From NCBI RefSeq assembly GCF_025639885.1, contig NZ_CP106738.1, forward strand, positions 2,976,001-3,040,000: a stretch of 64,000 nucleotides of DNA, read 5' to 3'. Positions 1 to 9,284 of the stretch are shown piece by piece. The position numbers and the translations under genes were made by a program. The notes beneath the pieces are model-generated. The model did not search any database. It saw only the letters and a list, made by a program, of their open reading frames with translations, and was not told where the DNA came from. Numbering within the stretch: the first letter of the stretch is position 1; the number at the start of each line of letters is the position of its first letter. The DNA is from Roseovarius pelagicus (GTDB lineage Bacteria > Pseudomonadota > Alphaproteobacteria > Rhodobacterales > Rhodobacteraceae).

Positions 1-448
1 CCTTATCGCGCTTTTGAGAAACCATTTCCGGGTCATCTGCGTCATCTTCCAGTGTATCCAGTATCTCACCGGACTTTGAGTGAACTGGTTTTTTCTTGCG
101 AATTTCTGATAGGGCTTTGTATCTGGCGACGCCCAGCAACCAGCTGGAAACTTTGGAACGGCCTTCATATGCCGAAGCCTTTTGCCAAACCTCTATAAAG
201 ACATCATTCGTGAGGTCCTCGGCGGCTCCAACGTCGCTGACATAACGTCGAACAAAGTGAAACACCCGTTTATGGTAACGTTGGTAGAGAAGGCCTATGG
301 CCTGCCGGTCACCATTGGCGACTCTCTCAAGCTGGCGCTGATCATCATCCTCTGACATTCCCAACCCCGCCATTATCCACAGCATCACTTTAACCAAGTA
401 TGGTGAGCAGAGCAAAACAGGAGTGGGCGTCGCAGTCATCGCAGTCAT
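1..448 (-). CDS. ECF-type RNA polymerase sigma factor (partial, runs off left edge)
   Basis: The reverse strand reads an open frame to the window edge. It has sigma-70 region 2 hallmarks: a GDRQAIGLLYQRYHKRVF stretch, then a AAEDLTNDVFIEVWQKA stretch (regions 2.1-2.2), followed by SSWLLGVARYKALSEIRKKK (the DNA-melting and -10 part). Region 4 lies outside the window. The ATG at 446-448 is chosen because an AGGAG ribosome site lies 6 bases before it. In-frame ATGs at 373 and 358 are alternatives, and 358 would remove an unusual 30-residue N-terminal extension. ECF factors normally act with an anti-sigma factor, which would lie beyond the left edge. Family assignment is firm; the start is less so. 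Confidence 0.8.
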   Translation of the reverse strand, partial: MTAMTATPTPVLLCSPYLVKVMLWIMAGLGMSEDDDQRQLERVANGDRQAIGLLYQRYHKRVFHFVRRYVSDVGAAEDLTNDVFIEVWQKASAYEGRSKVSSWLLGVARYKALSEIRKKKPVHSKSGEILDTLEDDADDPEMVSQKRDK

Positions 449-576
449 GGTCTTCTCCTGAGGTGTCGCCGAAGGGGGCGTAGCCCCTGCAAACACCGTG
501 ATCCCAAGCGCCGGCATGGAGCCTGAGGGCGGTGGGATCCTGATTGAAATCCGGGCCAAGATAACGCCCCTATTTC

Positions 577-627
577 TCACCGTTCGGTCATCAACAAACT
601 GATTTGGATCATCAGACCGAACGGTGA
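577..627. terminator. Inverted repeat, probable terminator of the repeat-protein gene
   Basis: Perfect 13-bp arms (577-589 and 615-627, core CACCGTTCGGTC) flank a 25-base loop. The structure begins 16 bases past the stop of the minus-strand gene ending at 643. The loop is long and no clean T run follows, so a protein-binding palindrome is an alternative. Confidence 0.5.
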
Positions 628-642
628 ATGTGGGCGCGGGCA

Positions 643-1104
643 TTACCGGTCAGCGCCAGTGATGGTGGTGCTTGTGCCGTCCGCGTTGTGCAGGGTGACG
701 AACGCCTTGCCCGGCTTGCTGGGTTTCGTGACGGTGCGGCTGGTGCCGTCCGCGTTGTGGATGGTGACGAACGCTTTACTAGGCTTGCTGGGTTTCGTGA
801 TCGTGCGGCTGGTGCCGTCCGGGTTGTGGATGGTCACGAACGTTCCGCGATTTTTGTTAATGCGCTTCTTGTTGACGACCTTGCCGTTTTTGGTCCGCGT
901 GAGGGTAAAGGTCTTGGCGGCGTTGCGCGACCGAATGCTGGTCTTGCTGCCGTCAGGATTGACCGTCGAGATGGTGCTGACCCGCTCGGCTGGATCACGG
1001 CCACCGCCACCACCGGCAAGTGCCGGGTTAATTGAGAAACTGGTTGCAACGACAGTTGCAGCAAGAGTGGAAAGAACGGTCTGTTTGAAGGTTGAGTTGA
1101 ACAT
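643..1104 (-). CDS. Small secreted protein with 23-residue tandem repeats
   Basis: Encodes 153 residues. Residues 1-30 form a signal peptide ending in NPALA, followed by a glycine run. Residues 88-153 are two full and one partial copies of a 23-residue unit (TFVTIHNPDGTSRT then a basic TKPSKP linker), and residues 43-64 look like a degenerate earlier copy (TVNPDGSKTS). The protein is basic and rich in Thr, Ser and Lys, with no cysteine or catalytic motif. A GGAGA site precedes the ATG. It is probably periplasmic or extracellular, but the function is unknown. It lies upstream of the ECF sigma gene on the same strand, so it could be a regulon member; that link is inferred only from position. 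Confidence 0.7.
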   Translation of the reverse strand: MFNSTFKQTVLSTLAATVVATSFSINPALAGGGGGRDPAERVSTISTVNPDGSKTSIRSRNAAKTFTLTRTKNGKVVNKKRINKNRGTFVTIHNPDGTSRTITKPSKPSKAFVTIHNADGTSRTVTKPSKPGKAFVTLHNADGTSTTITGADR

Positions 1105-1589
1105 TTTCTGTCTCCGTTTGATTGAGCCAATCGGCTTGTTTGCTTGGGTAACGGTGATAGGTCGTTTGAGGACGCGAAAAGGTTCAAAGAAAGTTTGAAA
1201 AAGGACTCAATAAACGCATAACATACTGAATAAATACATTTTTATATGGCGTTATTGCGCGGACCGGGTGGCGTTCTTGCCTCATGATCCAGTTGATGGG
1301 CATGTTGGCCGGGTTCTATGAGCAGGCAGCGTTGTCGCGTTAGCTACAAATGTCGCAGGGCTGCGTGCCGGCTCAATCACACCAAAGAGCCACAGTCTCC
1401 GACGCCCAAATCGCTGTGAGGTCCGATTTCGAATGAGGACAGACACACGAAATAGTCATCATTGATCCGGGCGGGTTGCCCAAGACGTCCAGAGGGATAT
1501 AAGAGCCACCAAATGCACAGACCCCAAGGCCTGTTGCGACAGTGCCGTTTCCACCCTGGATATCGACCCGCGCCGAATGGATGTTGCCC
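1105..1589. other. Intergenic region between repeat protein and efflux adaptor
   Basis: About 485 bases with no gene I can support. The part next to 1104 is A+T-rich (1195-1255) and should carry the promoter of the secreted repeat protein. A GAACC element on the minus strand (1181-1185) resembles ECF -35 boxes, but no convincing -10 partner was fixed. Open frames elsewhere in this stretch lack ribosome sites and recognisable protein content. Confidence 0.4.
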
Positions 1590-2735
1590 ATGTTTATCAC
1601 CAATGCCGTACTACGTCCGCTGATCCTGACATTCGCGTTGCTGGCCGGGGCAGGGGTTGCCATGGCCCAGCAGGGCGACCAACCTCCGCCCGCCGTGACC
1701 GTCGTTACCGTCACGCCGCAGGATGTGGAACTCAGTACAACACTGCCCGGTCGCATCGTTGCCTCTGCCGAAGCCGAAGTGCGGCCGCAGGTGGCAGGCA
1801 TAATCACCGACCGGCAGTTCACCGAAGGTGGGCATGTCAACGAGGGTGATATCCTCTACCAGATCGATCCGGCGACCTATCTGGCGGCTGTGGCGCAGGC
1901 AGAGGCCGCCGTGGCGCAGGCCGAAGCAATGGTGGGCGCGACTTCCCGCGAGGCGGAGCGACTGACCACCCTGTCCACGCGCAATGTGGTCAGCGAACAG
2001 GCGCTGGATACCGCAATCACCGAACGCGATAGCGCCGCTGCGGGGCTGCAAGCCGCCAAGGCGCAGTTACAACTGGCCCGGATCGAACTGGACCGGACCA
2101 AGATACACGCCCGCCTGTCGGGCGAAATCGGCCGTTCGATCGTCAGTGCCGGGGCGCTGGTCACGGCCAGCCAGCAACAGCCGCTGGCGATCATTCGCAA
2201 CATCGACCCGATCTACGTTGACGTGACCCAATCGGCGGCTGAATTGCTGGATTTCCGGCGCGGCAATACCGAGGCCCGGCTGGGGGATGCGTCACGCGAC
2301 GTGACGCTGCGGCTGGCGGATGGCAGCCTGTTTGACCAGACCGGACAACTGACTGCCGCCGAGCCGACGGTGAATATGCTAACCGGGGTTGTTGTCCTGC
2401 GGCTGGAGTTTGCCAATCCGGACAAGCTGTTGTTGCCGGGGATGTATGTGCAGGTGCAGATGCCCAATGGCATTGCGAAGGGCGCGTTTCTGGTGCCTCA
2501 GGAGGGGATCAGCCGCAACCGGCGCGGTCAGCCCACGGCGTTGGTAGTGAATGCCGAGGGCGTGGTTGAGCAGAAAGTCGTCGAGGTGATTCAGGATCGC
2601 GGCACGGATTGGGTGGTGCGCAGCGGTTTGCAAAGTGGTGACCGTATCGTGGTGGAGGGGCTGCAACGGGCCTCGCCCGGTGCCACGGTGACCCCGCAGG
2701 AACGCAGCTCGAAACCCGAGGTCGCGGCGGAGTAG
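1590..2735 (+). CDS. RND efflux periplasmic adaptor subunit (membrane fusion protein)
   Basis: A 381-residue adaptor of the AcrA/MexA type that links an inner-membrane RND pump to an outer-membrane channel. It starts with a signal peptide ending VAMA before QQGDQPP. The biotinyl-lipoyl-like half motifs surround a coiled-coil hairpin rich in Ala, Glu and Gln (roughly residues 90-170), and the beta-barrel and membrane-proximal domains follow (GRSIVSAGALV, then LPGMYVQVQ). The ATG at 1590 is preferred over an in-frame start at 1542 because it places the signal peptide at the N terminus. The pump gene follows after 40 bases, so the pair is an operon. No outer-membrane TolC-like gene is adjacent. 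Confidence 0.9.
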   Translation: MFITNAVLRPLILTFALLAGAGVAMAQQGDQPPPAVTVVTVTPQDVELSTTLPGRIVASAEAEVRPQVAGIITDRQFTEGGHVNEGDILYQIDPATYLAAVAQAEAAVAQAEAMVGATSREAERLTTLSTRNVVSEQALDTAITERDSAAAGLQAAKAQLQLARIELDRTKIHARLSGEIGRSIVSAGALVTASQQQPLAIIRNIDPIYVDVTQSAAELLDFRRGNTEARLGDASRDVTLRLADGSLFDQTGQLTAAEPTVNMLTGVVVLRLEFANPDKLLLPGMYVQVQMPNGIAKGAFLVPQEGISRNRRGQPTALVVNAEGVVEQKVVEVIQDRGTDWVVRSGLQSGDRIVVEGLQRASPGATVTPQERSSKPEVAAE

Positions 2736-2775
2736 AGCCGCCACCGAGACAGTATTCAGACCGGAGCCCCCCCGT

Positions 2776-5700
2776 ATGGCGCGTTTCTTTATCGACCGAC
2801 CGATTTTTGCCTGGGTCATCTCGATCTTCATCATCGGGATTGGCGTTCTGTCGATCCTGATACTGCCAGTGGCGCAGTATCCACAGATTGCGCCGCCCAC
2901 GGTGACCGTCTCTGCGACCTATCCGGGTGCCAGCGCCGAAACCGTGGCCAATACGGTGACGCAGGTGATCGAACAGCAGATGACCGGGCTGGACGGGTTG
3001 CGCTACATTTCGTCCAGTTCGACCAGTGCGGGCGGCACGTCGATTACTCTGACATTCGAGACCGGGACCGACCCCGATATCGCGCAGGTGCAGGTCCAGA
3101 ACAAGTTGGCTCAGGCTACGCCGCTGTTGCCTGAGCCGGTGCAACGGCAGGGCGTTCCGGTGCAGAAATCATCGTCAGGGTTCCTGATGGTGATCGCGCT
3201 GATCGCCGAAAGCGGGACCTATGACGCGACTGATTTGGGTGACTATCTGAACACCTACATGGTGAACGAGTTGAGCCGCGTCGACGGTGTCGGCAATGTC
3301 CGGGTGTTTGGTGCGCGTTATGCGATGCGCATCTGGCTGGACCCGGCCAAGCTGGCCGCGTTCGAACTGACGCCGCAGGATGTGGTGACGGCGGTGCGTG
3401 CGCAGAATGCGCAGATTTCAGCGGGCGAGTTTGGTGCGCGCCCGGCGACCGACGGGCAGGTGTTGAACGCCACGATCACCGCGCAGTCGCTGCTAACCAC
3501 GCCGGATGATTTCCGCCAGATCGTCATTCGCGCCGAAACCGACGGGGGGCTTGTGCTGGTGAACGATGTGGCGCGGGTCGAGATCGGCGCAGAGAATTAC
3601 GGCACCATTTCCCGGTTCAAGCGCAATCCGTCCTCTGGGCTGGCGATCAGTCTGGCGCCCGGCGCCAACGCGCTGGACACGGCCGAGCTGGTCAAGGCGC
3701 GGGTGGCCGAACTGGCGGCGTTTTTCCCCGAAGGGGTCGAATATGTCATTCCCTACGACACGACGCCCTTTGTCAAAATCTCGATCAAAGAGGTGGTCAA
3801 AACGCTGATCGAGGCAATCATCCTCGTGTTTTTCGTGATGCTGTTGTTCCTGCAAAACCTGCGCGCGACGCTGATTCCGACGCTGGCGGTGCCGGTGGTT
3901 CTGATGGGGACGTTCGGGGTGATGGCGTTCTTCGGGTTTTCGATCAATACGCTGACGATGCTGGCCATGGTGCTGGCGATCGGCCTGTTGGTGGATGACG
4001 CGATCGTTGTGGTCGAAAACGTCGAACGGATCATGGAGCAGGAAGGGCTGAGTCCGCTGGAGGCAACGCGCAAGTCGATGGATCAGATTACTGGCGCGCT
4101 GATCGGTATCGCGGTCGTGCTGTCGGCGGTTCTGGTGCCGATGGCGTTCTTTCCCGGCTCAACCGGGGTCATCTATCAGCAGTTCTCGGTCACGATCATC
4201 TCGGCGATGGCGCTGTCGGTGGTGGTGGCGCTGACGCTGACACCGGCACTGTGTGCGACGATGCTCAAGGCCAAGCACGGCGAGAAAACCACAGGTTTCT
4301 TTGGGCTGTTCAATCGCGGCTTTGACAAGCTGTTGGGCGGGTATGCCGGTACGGTGGGTTACATCGTCAAGCGGCCCGTGCGGGTGGGGATCATCTATCT
4401 GATGATCGTGGCGCTGATGGTCAGCATGTTCATGCGCACGCCGCAAGGGTTCTTGCCGGACGAGGATCAGGGGATTCTGTTCACTCTAATTCAGGGTCCG
4501 ACAGGCACCACGGCCGAACAGACGCTGGACGTGGTCAAGCAGGTCGAAAACTATTTCCTCGATCAGGAGGGCGAGATCGTCGAAAGCGTCTTCGGCATTG
4601 CCGGATTCAGCTTTTCGGGGCGCGGGCAAAACATGGGATTGGCCTTTGTCCGGCTCAAGGACTGGGACAAACGCGAAGAGGCCGCGCAAAGTGTTCAGGC
4701 ACTTGCGGGCCGGGCCTACGGGGCATTCAGCCAAATTCAGGGCGCGATGGTGTTTCCCATCGTGCCACCGTCGGTGATCGAACTGGGCAATGTCTCGGGC
4801 TTTGATTTCTACATTCAGGCGCGCGGCGGGCAGAGCCACGAGCAACTGCTGCAGGCGCGCAATCAGATGCTGGGCATGGCAGCGCAAAGCCCGCTGATTG
4901 CATCAGCCCGGCCCAGCGGGCTGGAGGACGCGGCGCAGTTCAATCTGGATATCGACTGGCGCAAGGCCGGAGCCATGGGGGTCAGCGCGACGGATGTGGG
5001 CAACCTGCTCGGCACCGCGTGGGCGGGCACCTATGTCAATGATTTCGTGGATGAGGGCCGGATCAAGCGGGTCTATGTGCAGGGTGAGGCACATGCCCGC
5101 AGCGTGCCGTCAGACATCGAGAAATGGCGTGTGCGCAACGCCAGTGGTGGTCTGGTGCCGTTCTCCAACTTTACCACTGCGCAATGGTCCTATGGGCCGC
5201 AAGGGGTGACGCGTTACAACGGTGTCCCGGCAATGCAAATTCAGGGCGCCCCCGCGCCCGGCGTCAGCACTGGCGAGGCGATTGCCGAACTGAAACGCCT
5301 CGCCGGTGACCTGCCACCGGGGTTCCAGATCTCGTTAACTGGTCTGTCGCTGGAAGAGCAGGAGTCGGGCAATCAGGCACCGCTGCTCTATGCGCTGTCG
5401 TTGGCGGCGATTTTCCTCGCGTTGGCAGCATTGTACGAATCCTGGTCGATCCCGTTCGCGGTGATGCTGGCGATGCCCATCGGGGTGCTGGGCGCGCTGG
5501 TCGGTGCGTGGCTGGGCAGTTTCGATAATGGCGTGTTCTTTCAGGTCGGCCTGCTGACGGTGATCGGCCTGACCGGCAAGAACGCGATCCTGATCGTCGA
5601 GTTTGCGCGCGATAAACGCGCGGCGGGCGAAACTATTTTGGAGGCCGCAGTCGATGCCGCACGCCAGCGGTTCCGACCGATCCTGATGACCTCGATGGCG

Positions 5701-5880
5701 TTTGGTCTGGGCGTGTTGCCACTGGTGCTGAGCACCGGGGCGGGGTCCGGTGGGCGCACGGCCATCGGGGCGGGTGTGCTGTCGGGCACGATCGCCGCGA
5801 CGGTACTGGGGGTGCTTTTCGTGCCGCTGTTCTTTGCGGTGATCTCAAAGATGAGCGGCTCGCGCGGCAAGCCGGACTGA
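2776..5880 (+). CDS. RND multidrug efflux transporter permease, HAE1/AcrB type
   Basis: At 1034 residues it matches the usual length of the hydrophobe/amphiphile efflux family. The N terminus MARFFIDRPIFAWVISI is typical. Twelve membrane segments are expected, with two large periplasmic loops. The proton-relay stretch LLVDDAIVVVENVERI in the fourth membrane segment carries the paired acidic residues of the family, and GKNAILIVEFA marks the second half. It forms a trimeric drug/proton antiporter with the adaptor upstream. No TetR or LysR regulator lies beside the pair. Substrate range cannot be read from sequence. Confidence 0.94.
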   Translation: MARFFIDRPIFAWVISIFIIGIGVLSILILPVAQYPQIAPPTVTVSATYPGASAETVANTVTQVIEQQMTGLDGLRYISSSSTSAGGTSITLTFETGTDPDIAQVQVQNKLAQATPLLPEPVQRQGVPVQKSSSGFLMVIALIAESGTYDATDLGDYLNTYMVNELSRVDGVGNVRVFGARYAMRIWLDPAKLAAFELTPQDVVTAVRAQNAQISAGEFGARPATDGQVLNATITAQSLLTTPDDFRQIVIRAETDGGLVLVNDVARVEIGAENYGTISRFKRNPSSGLAISLAPGANALDTAELVKARVAELAAFFPEGVEYVIPYDTTPFVKISIKEVVKTLIEAIILVFFVMLLFLQNLRATLIPTLAVPVVLMGTFGVMAFFGFSINTLTMLAMVLAIGLLVDDAIVVVENVERIMEQEGLSPLEATRKSMDQITGALIGIAVVLSAVLVPMAFFPGSTGVIYQQFSVTIISAMALSVVVALTLTPALCATMLKAKHGEKTTGFFGLFNRGFDKLLGGYAGTVGYIVKRPVRVGIIYLMIVALMVSMFMRTPQGFLPDEDQGILFTLIQGPTGTTAEQTLDVVKQVENYFLDQEGEIVESVFGIAGFSFSGRGQNMGLAFVRLKDWDKREEAAQSVQALAGRAYGAFSQIQGAMVFPIVPPSVIELGNVSGFDFYIQARGGQSHEQLLQARNQMLGMAAQSPLIASARPSGLEDAAQFNLDIDWRKAGAMGVSATDVGNLLGTAWAGTYVNDFVDEGRIKRVYVQGEAHARSVPSDIEKWRVRNASGGLVPFSNFTTAQWSYGPQGVTRYNGVPAMQIQGAPAPGVSTGEAIAELKRLAGDLPPGFQISLTGLSLEEQESGNQAPLLYALSLAAIFLALAALYESWSIPFAVMLAMPIGVLGALVGAWLGSFDNGVFFQVGLLTVIGLTGKNAILIVEFARDKRAAGETILEAAVDAARQRFRPILMTSMAFGLGVLPLVLSTGAGSGGRTAIGAGVLSGTIAATVLGVLFVPLFFAVISKMSGSRGKPD

Positions 5881-6197
5881 TCCTCTGGACGGTTATCGCG
5901 CTGGGCAGCCAAAATATAGCCGGTTTCCCAACGCTGCGGTTCAGACGACGGCGGGTCAGTGACTGATATATCCACGTCTACGCGTAGCTCGGCCTGCATG
6001 GCCTTTGTACGGAGCGAAGTGCCAATAGACGCCATGTGATTTTATTATTAAAAATCAAGTACTTTAAGTAGCGTGAATTTTTCGGCCATGCCCCCGGAGT
6101 TAACAATGTCCATATTGATTGACGTGCAAAATGGGATGACGGAAGAGCGTAAATCTGATACATAAATCTTGTGTATCTAAGGGGGATCGCCTCGTGG
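5881..6197. other. Intergenic region before LuxR-type gene
   Basis: About 317 bases without a supported gene. The half next to the efflux gene has ordinary GC. The stretch 6035-6075 is A+T-rich and is the likely promoter zone for the LuxR-type gene. No strong inverted repeat was found. Confidence 0.35.
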
Positions 6198-7199
6198 ATG
6201 GGCGGACGCACCAAAGACCCTATGGATGACCAAAAAACGTACCCAGATATGGCGAAGCACGAAACCCTGACCTGTTTCCGCACTGTCTTTGAAGCCGTCG
6301 GAACACCTGACTTTGAAAAGGAGCTTGCCGATGCGATGGGCAATGTCCTTGACTTTGATTTCATCACGATGGCCCGTTATTCCACGCGTGAGATGCCACG
6401 TTTTCTGATCCATTCGCATACGTTTCCCTCGCACATGGCGGAACTCTATCTGTCAGAGTTTGCCGCGTCTGATCCATATCTTGACCATTGGCGTCGGACT
6501 AGGAAGGAAGGCGTTGTTTGGTTGCAGGACTTTGTACGAGATCACAATCGCTATAGCCACTACACCGGGGGTCTTATGCCGGAAATCGGTGTCACTGACG
6601 AAATCGGTGTTTTTCTGCCCGGCGTGGCCGACAGTTCGGTTGCGATCTTTTTCAACAAAAAGGATGCGCTGTTTTCGTTGGAGGACAGTCAGGCTTTGCG
6701 CGGCATTTTTGATGCTTGCGCGGCGCTCTATCGCTTGCATATCCGCTCGCTTTTGCGGGTTAGCCCGGAACATATCGACAGCTCGCCCTCGCTTGGCTAC
6801 CCGCTGCGGATCACCAATAGCGCCGGCTCTACGATCTGGGTCACCAACGAATGGAGCAAGCAAGAGGTGCCGGAGGCCGAGTTGGAGTGCTTTCCGCTGG
6901 AGGCCAGCTTTGGACTGCCCGAGCGGTTCTTATGGACATTGACGCCAAAGGATCTGTCGGATCAGCCCGCGGCCCAAACCTCGACGATTGAAAACTGGAG
7001 CAACCAGATGGGGCTGACGCCGCGCGAGAAGGATATCGTGCAGTTAATCTTTAAGGGCCACAGCAGTACGAATATTGCTCATATGCTTGATCTGTCGTTG
7101 GGGAATATCAAGAATCACAAAGGGCGAATCTATCGTAAACTGGGCATCACCAGCGAGCGGGAACTGTTCCTGATGTTCTTTGGCGCGATGGCTGAATAG
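6198..7199 (+). CDS. LuxR family transcriptional regulator
   Basis: About 333 residues. The C-terminal 65 residues form a GerE/LuxR helix-turn-helix: GLTPREKDIVQLIFKGHSS, then NIAHMLDLSLGNIKNHKGRI and YRKLGI. The N-terminal part resembles a GAF-like sensor with aromatic-rich segments, but no acyl-homoserine-lactone binding signature was recognised. The ATG at 6198 follows a GGGGGA site at 6181-6186; starts at 6171 and 6222 are also possible. It converges with the betaine-type ABC transporter operon 21 bases away. Control of that operon is plausible but unproven. Confidence 0.85.
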   Translation: MGGRTKDPMDDQKTYPDMAKHETLTCFRTVFEAVGTPDFEKELADAMGNVLDFDFITMARYSTREMPRFLIHSHTFPSHMAELYLSEFAASDPYLDHWRRTRKEGVVWLQDFVRDHNRYSHYTGGLMPEIGVTDEIGVFLPGVADSSVAIFFNKKDALFSLEDSQALRGIFDACAALYRLHIRSLLRVSPEHIDSSPSLGYPLRITNSAGSTIWVTNEWSKQEVPEAELECFPLEASFGLPERFLWTLTPKDLSDQPAAQTSTIENWSNQMGLTPREKDIVQLIFKGHSSTNIAHMLDLSLGNIKNHKGRIYRKLGITSERELFLMFFGAMAE

Positions 7200-7220
7200 G
7201 GGATCGGTGCCAAAGTGAGG

Positions 7221-9284
7221 TCAGGTATGGCTGTTGACGACGGCCTGTAGAATACGATCAAGGCTCATAGCGATAAGGGCCATGCCCAAGCCCGCAACGA
7301 TACCCATTCCTGCATCAGCCCGGCCAAGCGCGACATAGATCGCTTGACCTAGCCCGGTGGTGCCGACCAGTGCCGCGATGACCAGCATTCCCAGTGAATA
7401 AAGCACGGTCTGATTCACCCCGATCAACATCTGTGGAATGGCTTGGGGCAGTCGTACAAGCCAGAAAAGTTGCCAACGCGAGCAGCCACCCGACACGCCA
7501 ACGTCGACCAGCGTTCCCGAAACGTTGCGCAGGCCGAATTCGGTGTAGCGGATCATGGGGACGATAGCATAGGCGATGATCGCCAGCAGTGCCGTGAACT
7601 CTCCGACGTGAAAGAGCATGAGAGCAGGGATCAGCAATACGAATTGTGGCAGGGTCTGGAGCACATCGTTGATTGAGCGGATGATACCCGACATCAGGTC
7701 CGAGGCGGCGGCCCAAACTCCAATCAATCCGCCAAAGAGCACGCAAAGAAAGACCGATACAAAACATAGATAGACGGACAGCATTGCCTGCGACCAAAGC
7801 CCGTTGATGAGCAAGAACACGATTGTCCCACCTAAAAACAGGGCCAGACGCCGCCCGTCCACGGCGTAACCCAGCATGATCGACAGCAGCAGCACACTGG
7901 CCCATGGCAACCCGGTGGTGCCGAAATACAAAACGCCCATGACCACGATAATCGCAACGCCGGTTTTCCACCAACCGGAACCAAAGGCAGTGAGACAGCC
8001 AATTGCCGTCAGCGCCCAGTAGGCGGATTTTAACAGCGGGGTGAAGGTGAAGCCCCATGTGAAGGGCTGTATGACCTTCTCGAAGCCCATCTTCACGGGC
8101 AGGAGCAAATGATAGAGCACCCAGTTCTTAACGCTGGCCATCTGCGCGCCAAATCGGGTGGTAAAAGTCTCGACCGCATCGTTGATGTTTTGGGCGGGAT
8201 AGACGACCCACCGATCCGGCCAGATGGTGAAGCCGGGCATAGAAACCGCCAGAGCAGATCCGATAGCTATGAGCGCTACAGCCCAAAGTGCGAACCGATC
8301 GCCTGACATTCCCACATGGCTGGCGGTTGGCAATTGTCGTGCGGCAAAAGCGGCCGTTACGCGGTCCAGCATGATTGCCAAAAGCACGATGACGATGCCA
8401 GAAAGCAGGCTTTGCCCAAACTGCGCTTTGCGCATGGACGAGAGAACCTCCCAGCCGATATCGTCGAAGCCGCCGATAATTGCTGCGATGATGATCATCG
8501 ACAGTGCCGCCATTGTGGTCTGATTGACACCGATCAGCATTTGCGGCCAAGCGGTCGGCAATTCGGCCCAAAGAAATTTCTGGAACGGGGTGCAGCCCGA
8601 CATGCGCGCGCTTTCGACAATGGCGGGCGGAATCCTCTGAAATCCGAGAATCGTATTGCGCACCATTGGCGGTACGGCGAACACGACGCTGGCAATCAAG
8701 CCGACCACCGGGCCAAAGCCAAACAGCAGTAGGATCGGGATCAGGTAGGCGAAAGCAGGGATCGTCTGCATCAGGTCAAGCGTCGGCAAGATTACCCGGA
8801 GCATCCGCCGAGAGCGAAACCCGACATACCCCATCAGAAACCCCAGCAACACCGACAGAGGCAGCGCGACGACCACCAGCGAGAGCGTGTTCATTGCTGC
8901 GATCCAATAGCCCGAGATCAGCGTATAGAGCAGTGCCAACACCGTTAACGCGGCCAGCCTGATCCCGCCGGCCTGCCACGCGATGAGCGCGACGAGTGAG
9001 AGTGTGATGATCCACGGAAAGCCCAGCAGAATATATTGCACGCCAACAAGGGCCAGTTGCAATGTGCTGCTGACTGCGCGGAACATCCATTGAAACTGTG
9101 GTACGAACCAATCCATGTAGTGATTAATCCAGTCGGCAATGGGCAGTGTCCACGCGTCTGGATAGTCAATGACGGCAGGCAAGGTATTACGCACTATGAT
9201 CAGCGCCGCGCTGATGGCGAGGATCAAGAGCCATGGCCACGCCGATCGGGCAGCGGCCGCCAAGGTATCGACGATGCGGGTCAT
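7221..9284 (-). CDS. Glycine betaine/proline-type ABC transporter permease, fused double permease
   Basis: Encodes 687 residues, about twice a ProW-type permease. Two binding-protein-dependent permease domains occur in tandem: one around residues 130-310 and one around 510-680. Each carries the coupling-helix pattern ESARMSGCTPFQKF or DVGVSGGCSRWQLF, followed by LPxAxPQMLIGVNQT. This repeated sequence suggests internal duplication and fusion, so one chain could supply both halves of the channel. The start codon overlaps the ATPase stop by 4 bases (ATGA), showing translational coupling. Quaternary amines (betaine, choline, carnitine, proline betaine) are the likely substrates by family and neighbourhood. 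Confidence 0.92.
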   Translation of the reverse strand: MTRIVDTLAAAARSAWPWLLILAISAALIIVRNTLPAVIDYPDAWTLPIADWINHYMDWFVPQFQWMFRAVSSTLQLALVGVQYILLGFPWIITLSLVALIAWQAGGIRLAALTVLALLYTLISGYWIAAMNTLSLVVVALPLSVLLGFLMGYVGFRSRRMLRVILPTLDLMQTIPAFAYLIPILLLFGFGPVVGLIASVVFAVPPMVRNTILGFQRIPPAIVESARMSGCTPFQKFLWAELPTAWPQMLIGVNQTTMAALSMIIIAAIIGGFDDIGWEVLSSMRKAQFGQSLLSGIVIVLLAIMLDRVTAAFAARQLPTASHVGMSGDRFALWAVALIAIGSALAVSMPGFTIWPDRWVVYPAQNINDAVETFTTRFGAQMASVKNWVLYHLLLPVKMGFEKVIQPFTWGFTFTPLLKSAYWALTAIGCLTAFGSGWWKTGVAIIVVMGVLYFGTTGLPWASVLLLSIMLGYAVDGRRLALFLGGTIVFLLINGLWSQAMLSVYLCFVSVFLCVLFGGLIGVWAAASDLMSGIIRSINDVLQTLPQFVLLIPALMLFHVGEFTALLAIIAYAIVPMIRYTEFGLRNVSGTLVDVGVSGGCSRWQLFWLVRLPQAIPQMLIGVNQTVLYSLGMLVIAALVGTTGLGQAIYVALGRADAGMGIVAGLGMALIAMSLDRILQAVVNSHT

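Noticed and set aside
646..843. Tandem DNA repeats that could be taken for a CRISPR array
   Set aside because: Units are 69 bp, contiguous and keep the reading frame of the secreted protein; there are no spacers and no cas genes.
1373..1840. A 155-codon minus-strand frame before and across the efflux adaptor start
   Set aside because: Half of it is antisense to the adaptor, and the remainder has no ribosome site or family similarity.
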